From Treponema sp. UBA4873 (lineage in GTDB: Bacteria; Spirochaetota; Spirochaetia; Treponematales; Treponemataceae), in contig DHDP01000001.1 of the NCBI GenBank assembly GCA_002399405.1, forward strand, positions 114,194 to 156,784: a stretch of 42,591 nt of DNA, in the 5' to 3' direction. The notes beneath the pieces were generated by a model, which saw only the letters and a program-made list of their open reading frames with translations, was not told the origin of the DNA and did no database searches. This document shows positions 18,422 to 29,375 of this stretch, one piece after another; position 1 is the stretch's first letter, and each line of letters starts with the position of its first letter. The position numbers and the translations under genes were made by a program.

Positions 18422-21400
18422 TTATTCTTTTTCTGCAAGCCAGTTGCCGAATTCCAGATACGTTCCAAGGTATCCGAGCACCGGCGTACCGTCTGCGAGG
18501 AAATCAAGTGAAATCTGTTTGAATTTATTGCTGTCTCCCTGCGGCGGTGTGGCGGCAGGAACGGTCATGTATTCCCATGTACCGGTTGTATAATCGTCAT
18601 CGTCGACACCGGCCGTTATGGAACCGATGCTTTCGGTCGAATATGCGAGCTTGAGTGAATCGCGGCTGCCGCTTTCCGTGCTGTTGTAGTAGGAAATATA
18701 GACTACGTCGTTATTTACTTTTACCTGCGTCCAGTATCCGACTGACGATGCCTGGTCGACCGTCATATACGTCAGTGAACCGCTGTAAGAGGGCAGGTAC
18801 ATGTATACGAGATTTCCGTCGTTTGCGTCATATGCGGCTATATGGATACGGTTGCTCGAATCGATTGCCATTGATACGTACGTACCGACATAGCTGGGGA
18901 ACGTAACGGATGATGTTGTCCATGTGACAGAACTTGTCGGAGACGAACAGTCGACTGCCGATGCCGAATATTTCATGACAAGCTTTCCTTCGCTTGTGTC
19001 GTAGTAGACAATAACGACATGATTGTCGCTTGTGACACCGAGATCGAAATATTTGGAACCGCTGCTGGTGACTGAAAGGCGTCCGCTGCTCCACGATGAC
19101 GAGTTGCTTGTGTTTTCCGTAAAATTCGTATATGCACCGCTGTAGAGTGCTGTCGTTGTACCGTACGTACTGCTGCTTGTAGAACTTATGCGGAGATCGC
19201 GCAGCAGAATTTCTCCCGTTTCGTCGTCGTAATACGCCATGTAGACGTTGGCGTATCCTGTGGACGAGGAGCCGGTTGTTACGATTTTCGGATACAGATA
19301 TCTGTCCGTCTGGAGACTTCCGTAGCTTACCGACTCAAGATTTATGGCGTTATTTCCGGTGTTATATGCATAATTCCCGTTATAACCGCTGTACGTTGTA
19401 CCGGGACCCCAGCCGGCATATTTGTATGTCGTTCCGGATGATGTAAACGTATGATTCTTTGCGTATTCGTCGTAATACAACGCCATTGAAGCGCCTGAAT
19501 AATTAAACACGGTAGACATGATGTACTTGTTGTTGTAATCTTTCGCCATAGCGAACTGGTCCCATGCAAGTCCTCCGACTATGTACGATGTCGATGTCGC
19601 GCTTCCGCCCGACGAAAGCGAGAATTTTGAACGCTGCGGCATGTAACATGTGTCCATGTAGCTTCCGATGCTCGACGCGCCTGACGGATTGATATATCCG
19701 AACACCGGATTATAACTGTCGTCTTCGTCGAGAATCATCGTCGGATAATAACCGTTCTTTACGCTCGTCTGCCTCATGTTGAATACGCGCAGATACCGGT
19801 CGTCGGTAAGCTGTATGTTGTTTGTCGCGGACTCATCGGGTTCGCGGTTGTACATCTGCTTATAATCGGTGCTGTCCGTTCCGGTAACCGCATAGTCTCC
19901 TGCCGCATCATTATAGTTGCTGTTGTTCAGCGCGCGTATGCCGTTGGTGAATACTTCAAGATATCCCGAATACGAGACGTCGTTCGATACGGTGCACTCG
20001 CTGTACGCGGAATCCGCACTTGTGTAGGTAAGCGCTGTTCCCGACGACGTCGTTATGCCTGACGGTGTGTCCTCCGTTGTCGTATTCACAAGCCGCACTG
20101 CCGACGGGCTCAGGTTGAAACCGTTTACCGTGATGAAGCTTGAATCGGATCCTTTTATGACGGAATACTTACCGGAAGCAGAGCGGAGGTTGTTGTCCTT
20201 GAGTCCGCTCTCTGTCCGTATTGTTGTATGGAGCGCCGTGATATACGGTACGACATCCATCTGATAATACGGAATGTTGTACGTGGTGTCTCCCGTCGAC
20301 GTGGTTTTTACTGTCGAAGATGCCTTGCTGTTTTTACCGTCGACGGCTATCATGCGCATATTAACATCGGCGGCGGCAACCCCGCTTATATATGCCGTAT
20401 CAAGAGAAAGCGTCCAGATTATTTTGTGGCCGCTCTGATCAAAATATGCACCGTCGGTTGAATCCGCGGAAACGCTGAACTGCCAGTATTGGGATCCGAT
20501 TGCAGCGGAAGCGGTATCCCATGTTCCCGTCGAAGTATCATAGTACGCCGCCTCATAGTAAGTTTTACTGGAGCTGCTGTCGGTGTAGACGCCGCTCGTG
20601 CCGAAACCTGACGTTGTCAGATAATCAGTCGGCGTAAATCCGTCGATAGATATCCACAACGAACTGAGCCGCTGATCGTCATAAGCCGTTCCCCGGAATA
20701 TGATTTTTCCCGAGACTTTCGGATCTCCGTCGTATTCGCCGCTTGCTGCATCGCTTTCATATCCGCTGCTGTTTTCCCAGTCGGTTTCAAGTTCTATGTG
20801 TCCGTAGCTGCCTGAGTTGCCGTAGAGACTGTTGTCGCTGCTTGAATTCCAGTAGAACGGTTCGACGACGCTGTTCGGTGCAGAGGCATCGTACGTTTCA
20901 ATATCCATATCGCTTACTTTGAGGAAACAATTCTGGCTTGTGCTTCCCGCGACAGTTTCATCGGTTGAATCCCAGAAGGTAAATGCCATTACGGCCGAGC
21001 CGTTCGCGTTGTTCGTCGACGACAAATCATCATCGGCAATGCCGGTCACCGTTGCATTCGGCAGAATATACGCGTGGACGGAGTTGCTTGAACTCGCAAG
21101 AGAACTCGAACCGGAGACAGTCGACAGGTACGGAACTGTTGTTGTACTTGTCGTCTCGCTCTGCAATGTTCCGGCACTCGTCGTACCTGTTTGTGCGCCT
21201 GTAACGCCGGAGGCGTTCTGCGTGTACACCATATAGACGGTACCGTTGCCGCCGGTAAGCTCGGGGATAACCGCAAGGTTGTCCTTGATTTTGAACGAAT
21301 CACGGGTGCTTGAAGACACTGTACCGCTCGATCCGACTGTGGAATAACTTTCAGTTGTCAGCGTGTACGAGCTTTGGTAATCTCCCTCGACGCCGTACAG

Positions 21401-24400
21401 ATTGTATGTTTCAAATTCGGATGATGTGTATGTACTGTCGCCGTCAAGATCCGTTCCGAAATATATTTTTGCGAGCCGCGGCGCGTTGTTTTCGATAGTT
21501 GTTGTTACGGAAACCGCGCTTACGTTTCCTACATCGTCGAACGCGAAGTATACGATAGTGACGGGACCGTCCGGCATGTAATCGGAGTAAATCGTCGCGT
21601 CCCATGACCATGTCGTACCGCTCTTGGAAACCGTTTCAGGCATGTTGTCGCCGTCGTCGTTCGTAATAGTATATTTTCCGCTGCTCCATGAGACTGATTC
21701 TCCGCTTGTGTTGTCTGCAACCTGAGCATACGGGAAGAACGCGCTTACACTGTCTGATGCAGCGGCAAGGGCAGGCGTAAAGGTGACTTCGTCGCCGGAT
21801 ATGCTGCTTATTGTGCGGTATACATTATTAATTTTAACGAGTCCTCCCGCGCGGATGTGTCCGTTTGACGAAACGGAACTTGAAGTAAATGTCGTCGTAG
21901 TGTCCGCCTCGCCGCTTAACGTAACGCCGTACAGCGTATAGCCTGTAACGGGCGTATCGCTCGTTATTCCGCTTACAAGATTTCCGCCGGAATCAAGAAT
22001 GCTTGTGCGGGACGACGTCGTGTCGCTCGTCGAGTATTCTATTTCCGGGTCGTAAATACGCGTGTACGGATCGCTGCTTCCGGAAAGCGGCGTCCGCACG
22101 AAATAGAATACCGCCCGCGAGAAACCGGAACCGCTGTCAGTTACGTCGTCGGAAAGCGTGTACCGGTAGTTGCTGTTCGTCACAGGCGTACTCGACGTGA
22201 TTGTCGCGCTGTTTCCCTGAAGCGCGCTTATTGTCGGTGCCGTTTTGTCTATGTAGAGCGTATAATTCACCGTCGATTCGTGCGCTGAGGTGTCGGTGTC
22301 GAGCGCATAGACTGTATATTTTATTGACCCCTCGGTACTCGTGTCGACGGGTATATAAATAAAGTATTTCTTCCCGGACGTCACGGTCTGTTCAACTTTA
22401 TAATAACCGCTTCCCGCCGTGAGTGCGGTGCCGTCTTTCGACACAGTCAGTTTTGAAATGCCGCTTTCATCTTCGACGGATGTTGCTAAATACCAGTCGG
22501 AAGCGTCGAGGTACAGACCGGAAGAATATGAATCCTCCTGTTGTATGTACGATGATGTTTCCGCGTTGTCCGTGCTGAAAGAGCTGTACAAACGGAGGAC
22601 CGGTGAAAGAGACGTACCGATTTTCGGGGCAGTGTCGTCGAACATGACGGCTATCGATTCCGTCCACGCGCCCGCAAGACCGTTATTGTCGACGGAGCAC
22701 GCCCTGATATACACGAGCCGTCTTGATTTGTCAGTGCTGTCCGATCCGAAATACAAAGAATCAGTCGGATTCAGTTCGTCGTGCGCGTTCAGCGAAATGT
22801 ACCAGCTCGACGTGTTTGTTACCGGTATGCCCCACCACGTCGACGAGTCTGTAAGCCCGCTTTTAATTCCTGCACCCGACGCCGTATCTACGGTGTAAAT
22901 GCTCTTGCTTGTTCCTGAGTCCGTATAGGATGCATTTTCCGCATAATAGTAGTCGGTTGTTGTATCCGTACTTGCTGAATCGTAGCTGTCGAACGTACCG
23001 TCGCCGTTCCAGTCAATCTGCAGATAGACGCTGCCGACGGACACGTTATCCGACGCCGTGCCGGTTGTGCGGACGGTTCCGCCCACCGTAATATAATCAT
23101 ATGTCGTACCGTCGACAGTTTCCTCACCGTTGTAATCATCCGATGTCGGATAGGTGATTTTTGTTGTAGGTTTGTCTCCGTCGGGGTTATGCTTGATTGT
23201 ATGCTTCGTGACGGAATAGTTGCCGATGGAATCCTTCGCAAGGAAATAAATGGGGATTGTGTATATTCCGTCGCTTATGTTCGATCCGCAGTACGTCGCC
23301 GAATCGTATGCGGTGAGCAGCGGATTTGTCGTGTCGTCGGAACCGTCGAATACGAACGACCATGCGGTAATAGACGTACTTGACGACAGTGTACTCTGCC
23401 ATGCCGCCCCCGACTCAAGCTCTGCGTCGGTCTCTCCCTGTTCGTCAGTCGTCGGTATGAGCCATGCAATTGATGCGACTCCCGCGCCTCCGGTATCGGC
23501 CGTAGTTCCCTTTACTGTTACTGTTCCGGTTACTTCATCAGTCGAAAGAGGCGAGCTCACAGTTGCGGTCGGGCCCACATTGTCTATGTTGAACACCGAC
23601 GTCGTATTGCTGTACAGCCCGCTCTGATCGTACACAGTCGTAACGATTGTGACGGTCCCGCTCGTGCTGCTGTAATAACTGCTCAAATCGATGATTTCTG
23701 TCGTCCATGTCGTACTGCTGCTTGAAGTTGAAGCGGTAAATGTTCCCGACGACGTGTAGCCGCTGTAATCCGAAGACGTCGCAAACGCTGCGAGGACCGT
23801 ACTGCTTGAATTCGTTATTTTCATCGTCATCCCGGCAATGCCGTTTGCGTCGGAAGCCGCAGCGACGATTTCCGCATACCTGCGGCCGGAACCGCCGAGG
23901 TATAATGAAGTGGAAAGCGTTCCCGCAGTCGAAGACGCCAGCGTGCTTGAGCTGCCGTACAGGCTGCTTACGCTCGAAATGGCCGGCGCAGTACTGTCCG
24001 ACTTATACGTAATGACCGCGCTGTTATCCGCTTTGCTGCCGCTCTTGAACTGCTGATACGGCTCGTATAAAGCCGAACTGTGGGCGGTGTAGAAGCTTGT
24101 GTCCTTTTCATCGGTGACGAAGAAATAGACGTTCTTCGTACCGTCGCCTGTGTCGGCAGGTTCGTATATCCAGTCGCCCGTCGACGCAGTATACTGCGTC
24201 GTTCCGTACGTCGAATTCGTAATCGTAGTTACGCTGTCCGAAGTGCTGACGGTAAATTGATAATCGGTGCCGCTGATGGTGCATGTGTAGTATGTTCCGT
24301 CGTCCGACAGTGTTGCAGCGGTAATTTGCGCTTCTGCGGCGATAAACGTCGGGACGATTTCGCTGCTTGTCGAATCGTCGTCTGTAATCGTTCCGTTGAG

Positions 24401-27400
24401 CTGCGCGTTTGTACCGTATTTTAGAATACCGCCGCTTGCACTTATGTTCGTAATGTTGATTACAGGGCGGTCGCTGTTCATATCGACCGCATACGTCGTA
24501 TAACTGCCCGACGAAATCGAACCGTCGGTAACGCTGCAGTTGCCCGCCTCGTCGTATGCAACGGGAAGAAGATATATCGTTGCAGTTCCGCTGTCTGCCG
24601 ACGACGCGCCGGACTTCGTGTTGAAATCAAAACCGGACATTGTCCAGCTGTAGATGTCGGAAACCGAAGCGTCGTAATCGACTGTTCCCGTGTCGGTGCC
24701 CGTCGCAACCGTGATTGTTTTATAAAGCGTCCAGTCCGAGAGAGAGGAGGATGCTGTCGTTGCATAATACAGCGAGATTGATTCGGGCGAATTTGCTTCG
24801 GTGACAGTTCCCGTTACCGAAAGCGTACCGTTTATTGTCGACGACGAACTTACAGTCGGCGTTGAAATAGCTGTTGTCGGAGCCGTCGTGTCTACAAGCA
24901 GCGACGCGACTTTTACCTTGCTGCTGTTTCCCGCCGCATCCTTTACTGTTGCGTAGACGCTTACCGTGTTCCCGCTTGTCTGCTTGCCGAGCACCGTCGT
25001 GTTGAGCGTAAGCGACCACGTCGTGCTTGTTGCATCAGTCGAACCGAGCGAGATTGTGCCGTACGTCGTATCGGCGCTTGTAATAGTATAGGAACTGCTG
25101 CCGACGTATGCCGTTACGGAATCCACACCCGACGCGTCGTCCGTGGCCGTTCCCGTTATCGTTACGCTGCTTTTTGCATTCGTAAGAATTGTGTCGTCGT
25201 CGTCCGATTCTATGGCCGGTGTTTCCTGATCCACGCGGATTGTGCGTTCGAGTATGCTCGACACGTTTCCTGCCTTGTCGACGGCAATCATGTACAGTGT
25301 ATTCAGCCCGGAAGAGAACGAGCCTATCGTCGTGTTGTACGATTCAATCGTACCGTGATCAGTCGTAGAGAATGTCCCTGTTTTTACAGTCGCATAGTTT
25401 GAGGAAGTCATTGCTTCTGTGGAAGATCCCGACGGAAGAATCTGATAGTAGATTGTGTCGATTCCGCTTGTGTCCTCTTCGTAACATCCGCTTATCCCCA
25501 GCGATGTGGCGTTGTACCAGTTCGAGCTGTATGCTGCCTTATTAACATAATCGGGATAGTCAGTATTGTCTGTCTGGAACACAGGAGACGTACTGTCGAG
25601 CGTCGTTGAAAGCGTGCTCGTTGTTGTATACCCGGCTTCGTCCGTCGCTTTTATGGTGATGTCGGTCCATGCGCCTTCCTTCGGAATCGTAAAGCTCCAT
25701 GCCTGTGCGGTCCCGCTTGAAGGTGTCGTATATGTTATTGTACCGGTACCGGAAGTAACGGTAAATGTTTTAAGGTACGTCTCGGTGATTGTGCCGGCAA
25801 CGGTGAGAGAACTTGTTTTGTAATATGATTCGAGCGTCGAGGCAGAACTGCCGCCGACAGTCGTAACTGTGATAACAGGTGCGGCGCCGTCTACGTAGAC
25901 TGTAAGCGCGTCCGTGCTCGCAGTGTTTCCCGCCGCATCGGCGGCTGTAAAGATAACGGAGTACTGGCCTTCGTCCAGACTGCTCATATCTATGGAGGCG
26001 CTCCATGTTCCGCTTGAAACGGATGCCGTACCGGATGCGGATGTCGTACCGCTTGTGTTTGTGACTGCGTACGTCACTGCGGAAAGGCCGCTGTCGCCCG
26101 AGTCGCTGACAGTTCCCGCAAACGTGTGCGACGCCTGCTTCAGATACGGGCTGACGCTTGCCAGAGCGGTTTTGTCTATCGTCGACAGCGCGATTACCGG
26201 GACGTCCACATCTACCGAATAGGCGATGGAATACGTCGTGCTCTGACCGTATTCGTCGGTTGCCGTGTACGTCACTTTGTACTGTCCGCTTGTTGTCGGA
26301 AGCATCACCGTGTCGGTCCATGCCGCACCCGATGAAAATACCGGGCTCGATGCGGTGAACGCCGGTGAAGACGTCGCTCCCGATGCGGTCGACGAGTCGG
26401 CATATTTAACGTGAGCCGCCGACAGCGTGACGGATCCGCTTCCGTCCGTAACGGTTCCGGAAACTGACATTGTTCCCGAATAATAACTTGATATGCTCGA
26501 CGCAGGCGTAACGTCGGAGAACGCCGGTGCGCCGTTGTCGACTGCGACCGCAAAGCTGTCGGCGGTTACCGTAGCATATCCGGTAGAATCCTGCTTGCTG
26601 TCAGTTACAGTTATTTTAATATAATAAAGTCCCTGAGAAAGACTGCTGAACGAAGCTCCCGAAAGTGAATATGAAGTGGTTCCGCCGACGGAAGTATTGT
26701 TAAGAATCGTATTGCTGTAGGAGCCGCTCTCGGAAGTGTCGTACGCAATTTTTACGGCGGCGATTCCGTCGTCGTCGGTGATGGTTCCGAGAAGCGTACT
26801 GTTGCTCGACGTTCCGAAAATATTCGTTATCGACGCGCTGTTCGTGTACGCGTTTCTGATGCCGGTCGCCGTCGTAATTGCGGTGTTCGCATTGCTCAGT
26901 GAAACGACGGGTGCGTCGGTACACTGTTTCACATGGATAAGGTCCGTTGTTGTTGCCGTGTTGCCGACCGAGTCCGTTGCAGTGAGAGCGACGTAGTAAT
27001 CATACGCGTCGTCCAGTGCCGTTGTGTTGACGGTAAAAGAGGGAGATTCGACTGCACCGAGACTTCCCGAAAGAAGCGCCGTCTTTGCGGTATCTGAAGA
27101 CTTGTAAACTTTATACGAGACGTCCGACAATTCATTGTTGTCCGACGCGATTCCTTTTACGGTGATTGTGCCGTTTACGTATTCGGTGTCGTCGTCTGTG
27201 ACAGTCGCCGTCGGACTTACCGAGCTGATTGAGACCGACGGAAGCTGATTGTCGACGTACAGAGGAATCGAAGCGGATGCCGTATTTCCGTCGCTGTCCT
27301 GCGCCGTTGCAGTTATTTTATACTTGTATTTTCCCGTCGTCGAAGGAACAAACGAGTCGGACGATGCCGCCGTCACCGTTATAGAGAACGTGTAACTGCT

Positions 27401-29182
27401 GTCCGAACCCGAGATGTCCGGTGTCGATGTCGTGTAGGAAATGCTGCTTGTAACGTCGGAACCGGAGGACGTATTTGTTACGGCGAGCGCCGAAAGCGTA
27501 AGAGGAGAATCAGAGTCGAGACTGAGCCCGTCAGTCGTAATTGTTCCGCTGAGCGTAAATCCGTCCGCATTGGCCGTCGTTCCCGAGTACACCGTATCTT
27601 CATCGGGAGAAGTAATTGTAATTTCCGGCGGGTCGTAACTCGATTTCACTCTGAATCCGTAGCCCGTGGAACAGGAAGCCGTGAGTTCGTTGCCGTCCCT
27701 GTCTTCTCCCGTTACGACCAGACGGTAATAGGCGTTTGCTTTCAGCGAACACGATGACGAGTCGAGCGTAAAGCTGTAACTTGCCGAAAGAGCTGCCTCA
27801 TCCGTCCAGTCGCCGGCTGCAAGAATTGTCTGTATGTCGCTTGAGCTTGTATCGGTTAGATAATCCGAATCCGAATAGCTGCTGAGTTTATACAGTTTCA
27901 TTGCAACCGTCGACGGTTTGACGTACACGCTGTCCCTTCCCGCAGCGAGCGAAAGATACAGCGTTGAACCGGTGGAGTAGTTGCGGAATCCCGTCGTGCT
28001 GTCCGCCTTTGTGTTGTTTGCAGTTCCCGTTTCATACCCGCTGATTGCATACGTAGGACTGTTGTCCGGGTTGAGTGAGAATTTCGACGAAGCGCTGCTT
28101 GAAATCGCGGTGCTCGACGCGTAGTTGCCTGCGGTCTCGAGTATTTCTACAATAGCAGCTATCTGTGTTGAAGTATAATCGCTCCCCGTACCGTTGATGA
28201 TTGTTTTAAGTTTCGGGGCTGTGAGCGAATACGAACTGCTGTCGCTCATAAGTTCGCTGTAAAACGTATCGTTGTTGATATAATATACAGTCGTCTCGTT
28301 GCCGCTTCCCGTTCCGCTGTCTCCGGCAGTCTGATACGTCTTCGCCTTATCGGCAAGAAGTATGCCGCAGTAATACGTTTTGTCTTCCGTGTCGTCTTTG
28401 TCGGCATCATCTCCGTAAACAGACAGATAGCTCTTTCGAAGCGTCGTCATCTCTGCTGCTTCGGTTTCATCTGTTTCTGCGGAAATTTCCGCCTCTGTAT
28501 AATATTTTGCAATGACGAGCGGATTGTCGCTCGACATCGCGCTGAAATCGGTGACGGGCAGCGTTATAAGGTCGTCGAGGCCGGATGTCGTCGCTTGTTT
28601 CAGATAGACCGTAATCGAAGAAACCGTATGATCGTCGGAAATATCTCCTGCAATTTTGATTGTCCGACCGTAGGAGGTGGCCGTTCCGCTGCCGTATGCG
28701 AGCGGCTTACTCAGTATAAGGACGGGAGCCGTATTGTCTATGTCGACGCTCAGCGACGACGTGCCCGACGAGTGTTCCGAAGAATCGTACGCCGTAACGT
28801 CGAGTTCATATGTACCGTCGGGTAGTATCCATTTTTTGTAACTATCGTATAAACCGTATGTTGTTGAAGTATCTTCACTGTTCAATGTAACAGACCATGA
28901 TGAACCGTCCGTTATCGTGGCAGAATATGACCCGTAGGACTTATCAGTATCGGTGTTTTTTACCGTGACTTTGATTGAAGATACGCCGCGGTCGTCGTCG
29001 CATGTGCCGGCAAGAACGAATGCTCCTTTTATAACAGCAGACGCCGGCGGATAGGTGATTTCCAGTGTCGGTGATTCCGTGTCGACGGCAGCGCCGAGTC
29101 CTACCTGGCATGAGACAAGCGGGATAAAAATAATAATTGCAATCAGTGAAATCAGATAGTTTGTAAGATTACTTTTTGACAT
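18422..29182 (-). CDS. Giant Ig-repeat surface lipoprotein 2 (3586 aa)
   Basis: Paralog of the downstream giant gene. The lipobox LVSC gives a lipidated C25, and the first mature residues (QVGLGAAVDTESPTLEITYP) are almost the same as in gene 1. I count about 18 Ig-like modules over roughly residues 30-2570, about nine fewer than in gene 1, which accounts for the length difference. The following region matches gene 1 block by block: an IRAGGLVKINN segment, a TDLDGDST loop, FYWNSSSDNSL and DVVPYITAL. The end has propeller-like repeats (VYMAYYDDETGEILL, VVIVYYDTSEGKLVMKYS, IHIAAYDANDGNLVYMYL). It is very rich in Ser, Thr and Gly and poor in Cys. CCTCC on the plus strand (29190-29194) is a perfect GGAGG site 7 nt before the ATG. 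Likely a surface-exposed adhesin or structural protein. Confidence 0.9.
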   Translation of the reverse strand: MSKSNLTNYLISLIAIIIFIPLVSCQVGLGAAVDTESPTLEITYPPASAVIKGAFVLAGTCDDDRGVSSIKVTVKNTDTDKSYGSYSATITDGSSWSVTLNSEDTSTTYGLYDSYKKWILPDGTYELDVTAYDSSEHSSGTSSLSVDIDNTAPVLILSKPLAYGSGTATSYGRTIKIAGDISDDHTVSSITVYLKQATTSGLDDLITLPVTDFSAMSSDNPLVIAKYYTEAEISAETDETEAAEMTTLRKSYLSVYGDDADKDDTEDKTYYCGILLADKAKTYQTAGDSGTGSGNETTVYYINNDTFYSELMSDSSSYSLTAPKLKTIINGTGSDYTSTQIAAIVEILETAGNYASSTAISSSASSKFSLNPDNSPTYAISGYETGTANNTKADSTTGFRNYSTGSTLYLSLAAGRDSVYVKPSTVAMKLYKLSSYSDSDYLTDTSSSDIQTILAAGDWTDEAALSASYSFTLDSSSCSLKANAYYRLVVTGEDRDGNELTASCSTGYGFRVKSSYDPPEITITSPDEDTVYSGTTANADGFTLSGTITTDGLSLDSDSPLTLSALAVTNTSSGSDVTSSISYTTSTPDISGSDSSYTFSITVTAASSDSFVPSTTGKYKYKITATAQDSDGNTASASIPLYVDNQLPSVSISSVSPTATVTDDDTEYVNGTITVKGIASDNNELSDVSYKVYKSSDTAKTALLSGSLGAVESPSFTVNTTALDDAYDYYVALTATDSVGNTATTTDLIHVKQCTDAPVVSLSNANTAITTATGIRNAYTNSASITNIFGTSSNSTLLGTITDDDGIAAVKIAYDTSESGSYSNTILNNTSVGGTTSYSLSGASFSSLSQGLYYIKITVTDSKQDSTGYATVTADSFAVAVDNGAPAFSDVTPASSISSYYSGTMSVSGTVTDGSGSVTLSAAHVKYADSSTASGATSSPAFTASSPVFSSGAAWTDTVMLPTTSGQYKVTYTATDEYGQSTTYSIAYSVDVDVPVIALSTIDKTALASVSPYLKQASHTFAGTVSDSGDSGLSAVTYAVTNTSGTTSASGTASVSSGTWSASIDMSSLDEGQYSVIFTAADAAGNTASTDALTVYVDGAAPVITVTTVGGSSASTLESYYKTSSLTVAGTITETYLKTFTVTSGTGTITYTTPSSGTAQAWSFTIPKEGAWTDITIKATDEAGYTTTSTLSTTLDSTSPVFQTDNTDYPDYVNKAAYSSNWYNATSLGISGCYEEDTSGIDTIYYQILPSGSSTEAMTSSNYATVKTGTFSTTDHGTIESYNTTIGSFSSGLNTLYMIAVDKAGNVSSILERTIRVDQETPAIESDDDDTILTNAKSSVTITGTATDDASGVDSVTAYVGSSSYTITSADTTYGTISLGSTDATSTTWSLTLNTTVLGKQTSGNTVSVYATVKDAAGNSSKVKVASLLVDTTAPTTAISTPTVSSSSTINGTLSVTGTVTEANSPESISLYYATTASSSLSDWTLYKTITVATGTDTGTVDYDASVSDIYSWTMSGFDFNTKSGASSADSGTATIYLLPVAYDEAGNCSVTDGSISSGSYTTYAVDMNSDRPVINITNISASGGILKYGTNAQLNGTITDDDSTSSEIVPTFIAAEAQITAATLSDDGTYYTCTISGTDYQFTVSTSDSVTTITNSTYGTTQYTASTGDWIYEPADTGDGTKNVYFFVTDEKDTSFYTAHSSALYEPYQQFKSGSKADNSAVITYKSDSTAPAISSVSSLYGSSSTLASSTAGTLSTSLYLGGSGRRYAEIVAAASDANGIAGMTMKITNSSSTVLAAFATSSDYSGYTSSGTFTASTSSSSTTWTTEIIDLSSYYSSTSGTVTIVTTVYDQSGLYSNTTSVFNIDNVGPTATVSSPLSTDEVTGTVTVKGTTADTGGAGVASIAWLIPTTDEQGETDAELESGAAWQSTLSSSTSITAWSFVFDGSDDTTNPLLTAYDSATYCGSNISDGIYTIPIYFLAKDSIGNYSVTKHTIKHNPDGDKPTTKITYPTSDDYNGEETVDGTTYDYITVGGTVRTTGTASDNVSVGSVYLQIDWNGDGTFDSYDSASTDTTTDYYYAENASYTDSGTSKSIYTVDTASGAGIKSGLTDSSTWWGIPVTNTSSWYISLNAHDELNPTDSLYFGSDSTDKSRRLVYIRACSVDNNGLAGAWTESIAVMFDDTAPKIGTSLSPVLRLYSSFSTDNAETSSYIQQEDSYSSGLYLDASDWYLATSVEDESGISKLTVSKDGTALTAGSGYYKVEQTVTSGKKYFIYIPVDTSTEGSIKYTVYALDTDTSAHESTVNYTLYIDKTAPTISALQGNSATITSSTPVTNSNYRYTLSDDVTDSGSGFSRAVFYFVRTPLSGSSDPYTRIYDPEIEYSTSDTTSSRTSILDSGGNLVSGITSDTPVTGYTLYGVTLSGEADTTTTFTSSSVSSNGHIRAGGLVKINNVYRTISSISGDEVTFTPALAAASDSVSAFFPYAQVADNTSGESVSWSSGKYTITNDDGDNMPETVSKSGTTWSWDATIYSDYMPDGPVTIVYFAFDDVGNVSAVSVTTTIENNAPRLAKIYFGTDLDGDSTYTSSEFETYNLYGVEGDYQSSYTLTTESYSTVGSSGTVSSSTRDSFKIKDNLAVIPELTGGNGTVYMVYTQNASGVTGAQTGTTSAGTLQSETTSTTTVPYLSTVSGSSSLASSSNSVHAYILPNATVTGIADDDLSSTNNANGSAVMAFTFWDSTDETVAGSTSQNCFLKVSDMDIETYDASAPNSVVEPFYWNSSSDNSLYGNSGSYGHIELETDWENSSGYESDAASGEYDGDPKVSGKIIFRGTAYDDQRLSSLWISIDGFTPTDYLTTSGFGTSGVYTDSSSSKTYYEAAYYDTSTGTWDTASAAIGSQYWQFSVSADSTDGAYFDQSGHKIIWTLSLDTAYISGVAAADVNMRMIAVDGKNSKASSTVKTTSTGDTTYNIPYYQMDVVPYITALHTTIRTESGLKDNNLRSASGKYSVIKGSDSSFITVNGFNLSPSAVRLVNTTTEDTPSGITTSSGTALTYTSADSAYSECTVSNDVSYSGYLEVFTNGIRALNNSNYNDAAGDYAVTGTDSTDYKQMYNREPDESATNNIQLTDDRYLRVFNMRQTSVKNGYYPTMILDEDDSYNPVFGYINPSGASSIGSYMDTCYMPQRSKFSLSSGGSATSTSYIVGGLAWDQFAMAKDYNNKYIMSTVFNYSGASMALYYDEYAKNHTFTSSGTTYKYAGWGPGTTYSGYNGNYAYNTGNNAINLESVSYGSLQTDRYLYPKIVTTGSSSTGYANVYMAYYDDETGEILLRDLRISSTSSSTYGTTTALYSGAYTNFTENTSNSSSWSSGRLSVTSSGSKYFDLGVTSDNHVVIVYYDTSEGKLVMKYSASAVDCSSPTSSVTWTTSSVTFPSYVGTYVSMAIDSSNRIHIAAYDANDGNLVYMYLPSYSGSLTYMTVDQASSVGYWTQVKVNNDVVYISYYNSTESGSRDSLKLAYSTESIGSITAGVDDDDYTTGTWEYMTVPAATPPQGDSNKFKQISLDFLADGTPVLGYLGTYLEFGNWLAEKE

Positions 29183-29326
29183 AAGTAAACCTCCGGAAGA
29201 AAATGCTCCAACTATCTATTTTCTCACTTAACTCTAAAATGTGATTGAATTTAAAATAGTTTTATTTAGAAAATAGAGAACTACACTTTAAATGAGATTT
29301 ATAATATTTTAAGAAAAATCAGAGAC

Positions 29327-29354
29327 AAAAAAACGACTGCCTGAACGCAGCCGT
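29327..29354 (-). terminator. Terminator of the acyltransferase gene
   Basis: On the minus strand, an 8-bp stem (ACGGCTGC 29354-29347 with GCAGTCGT 29340-29333, one G-U pair) is followed by a run of T (29333-29327). It ends the acyltransferase transcript before giant gene 2. The rest of 29183-29326 is A/T-rich and holds no promoter I can assign with confidence. Confidence 0.7.
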
Positions 29355-29375
29355 AAGAATGTATTGCGGATATTT

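Noticed and set aside
5013..29182. Many plus-strand frames of 60-197 codons opposite the giant genes (for example 10927-11520, 12994-13545, 8613-9125)
   Set aside because: They are shadows of the repetitive Ser/Thr/Val/Asp codons on the other strand, lack ribosome sites and show no family-like motifs.
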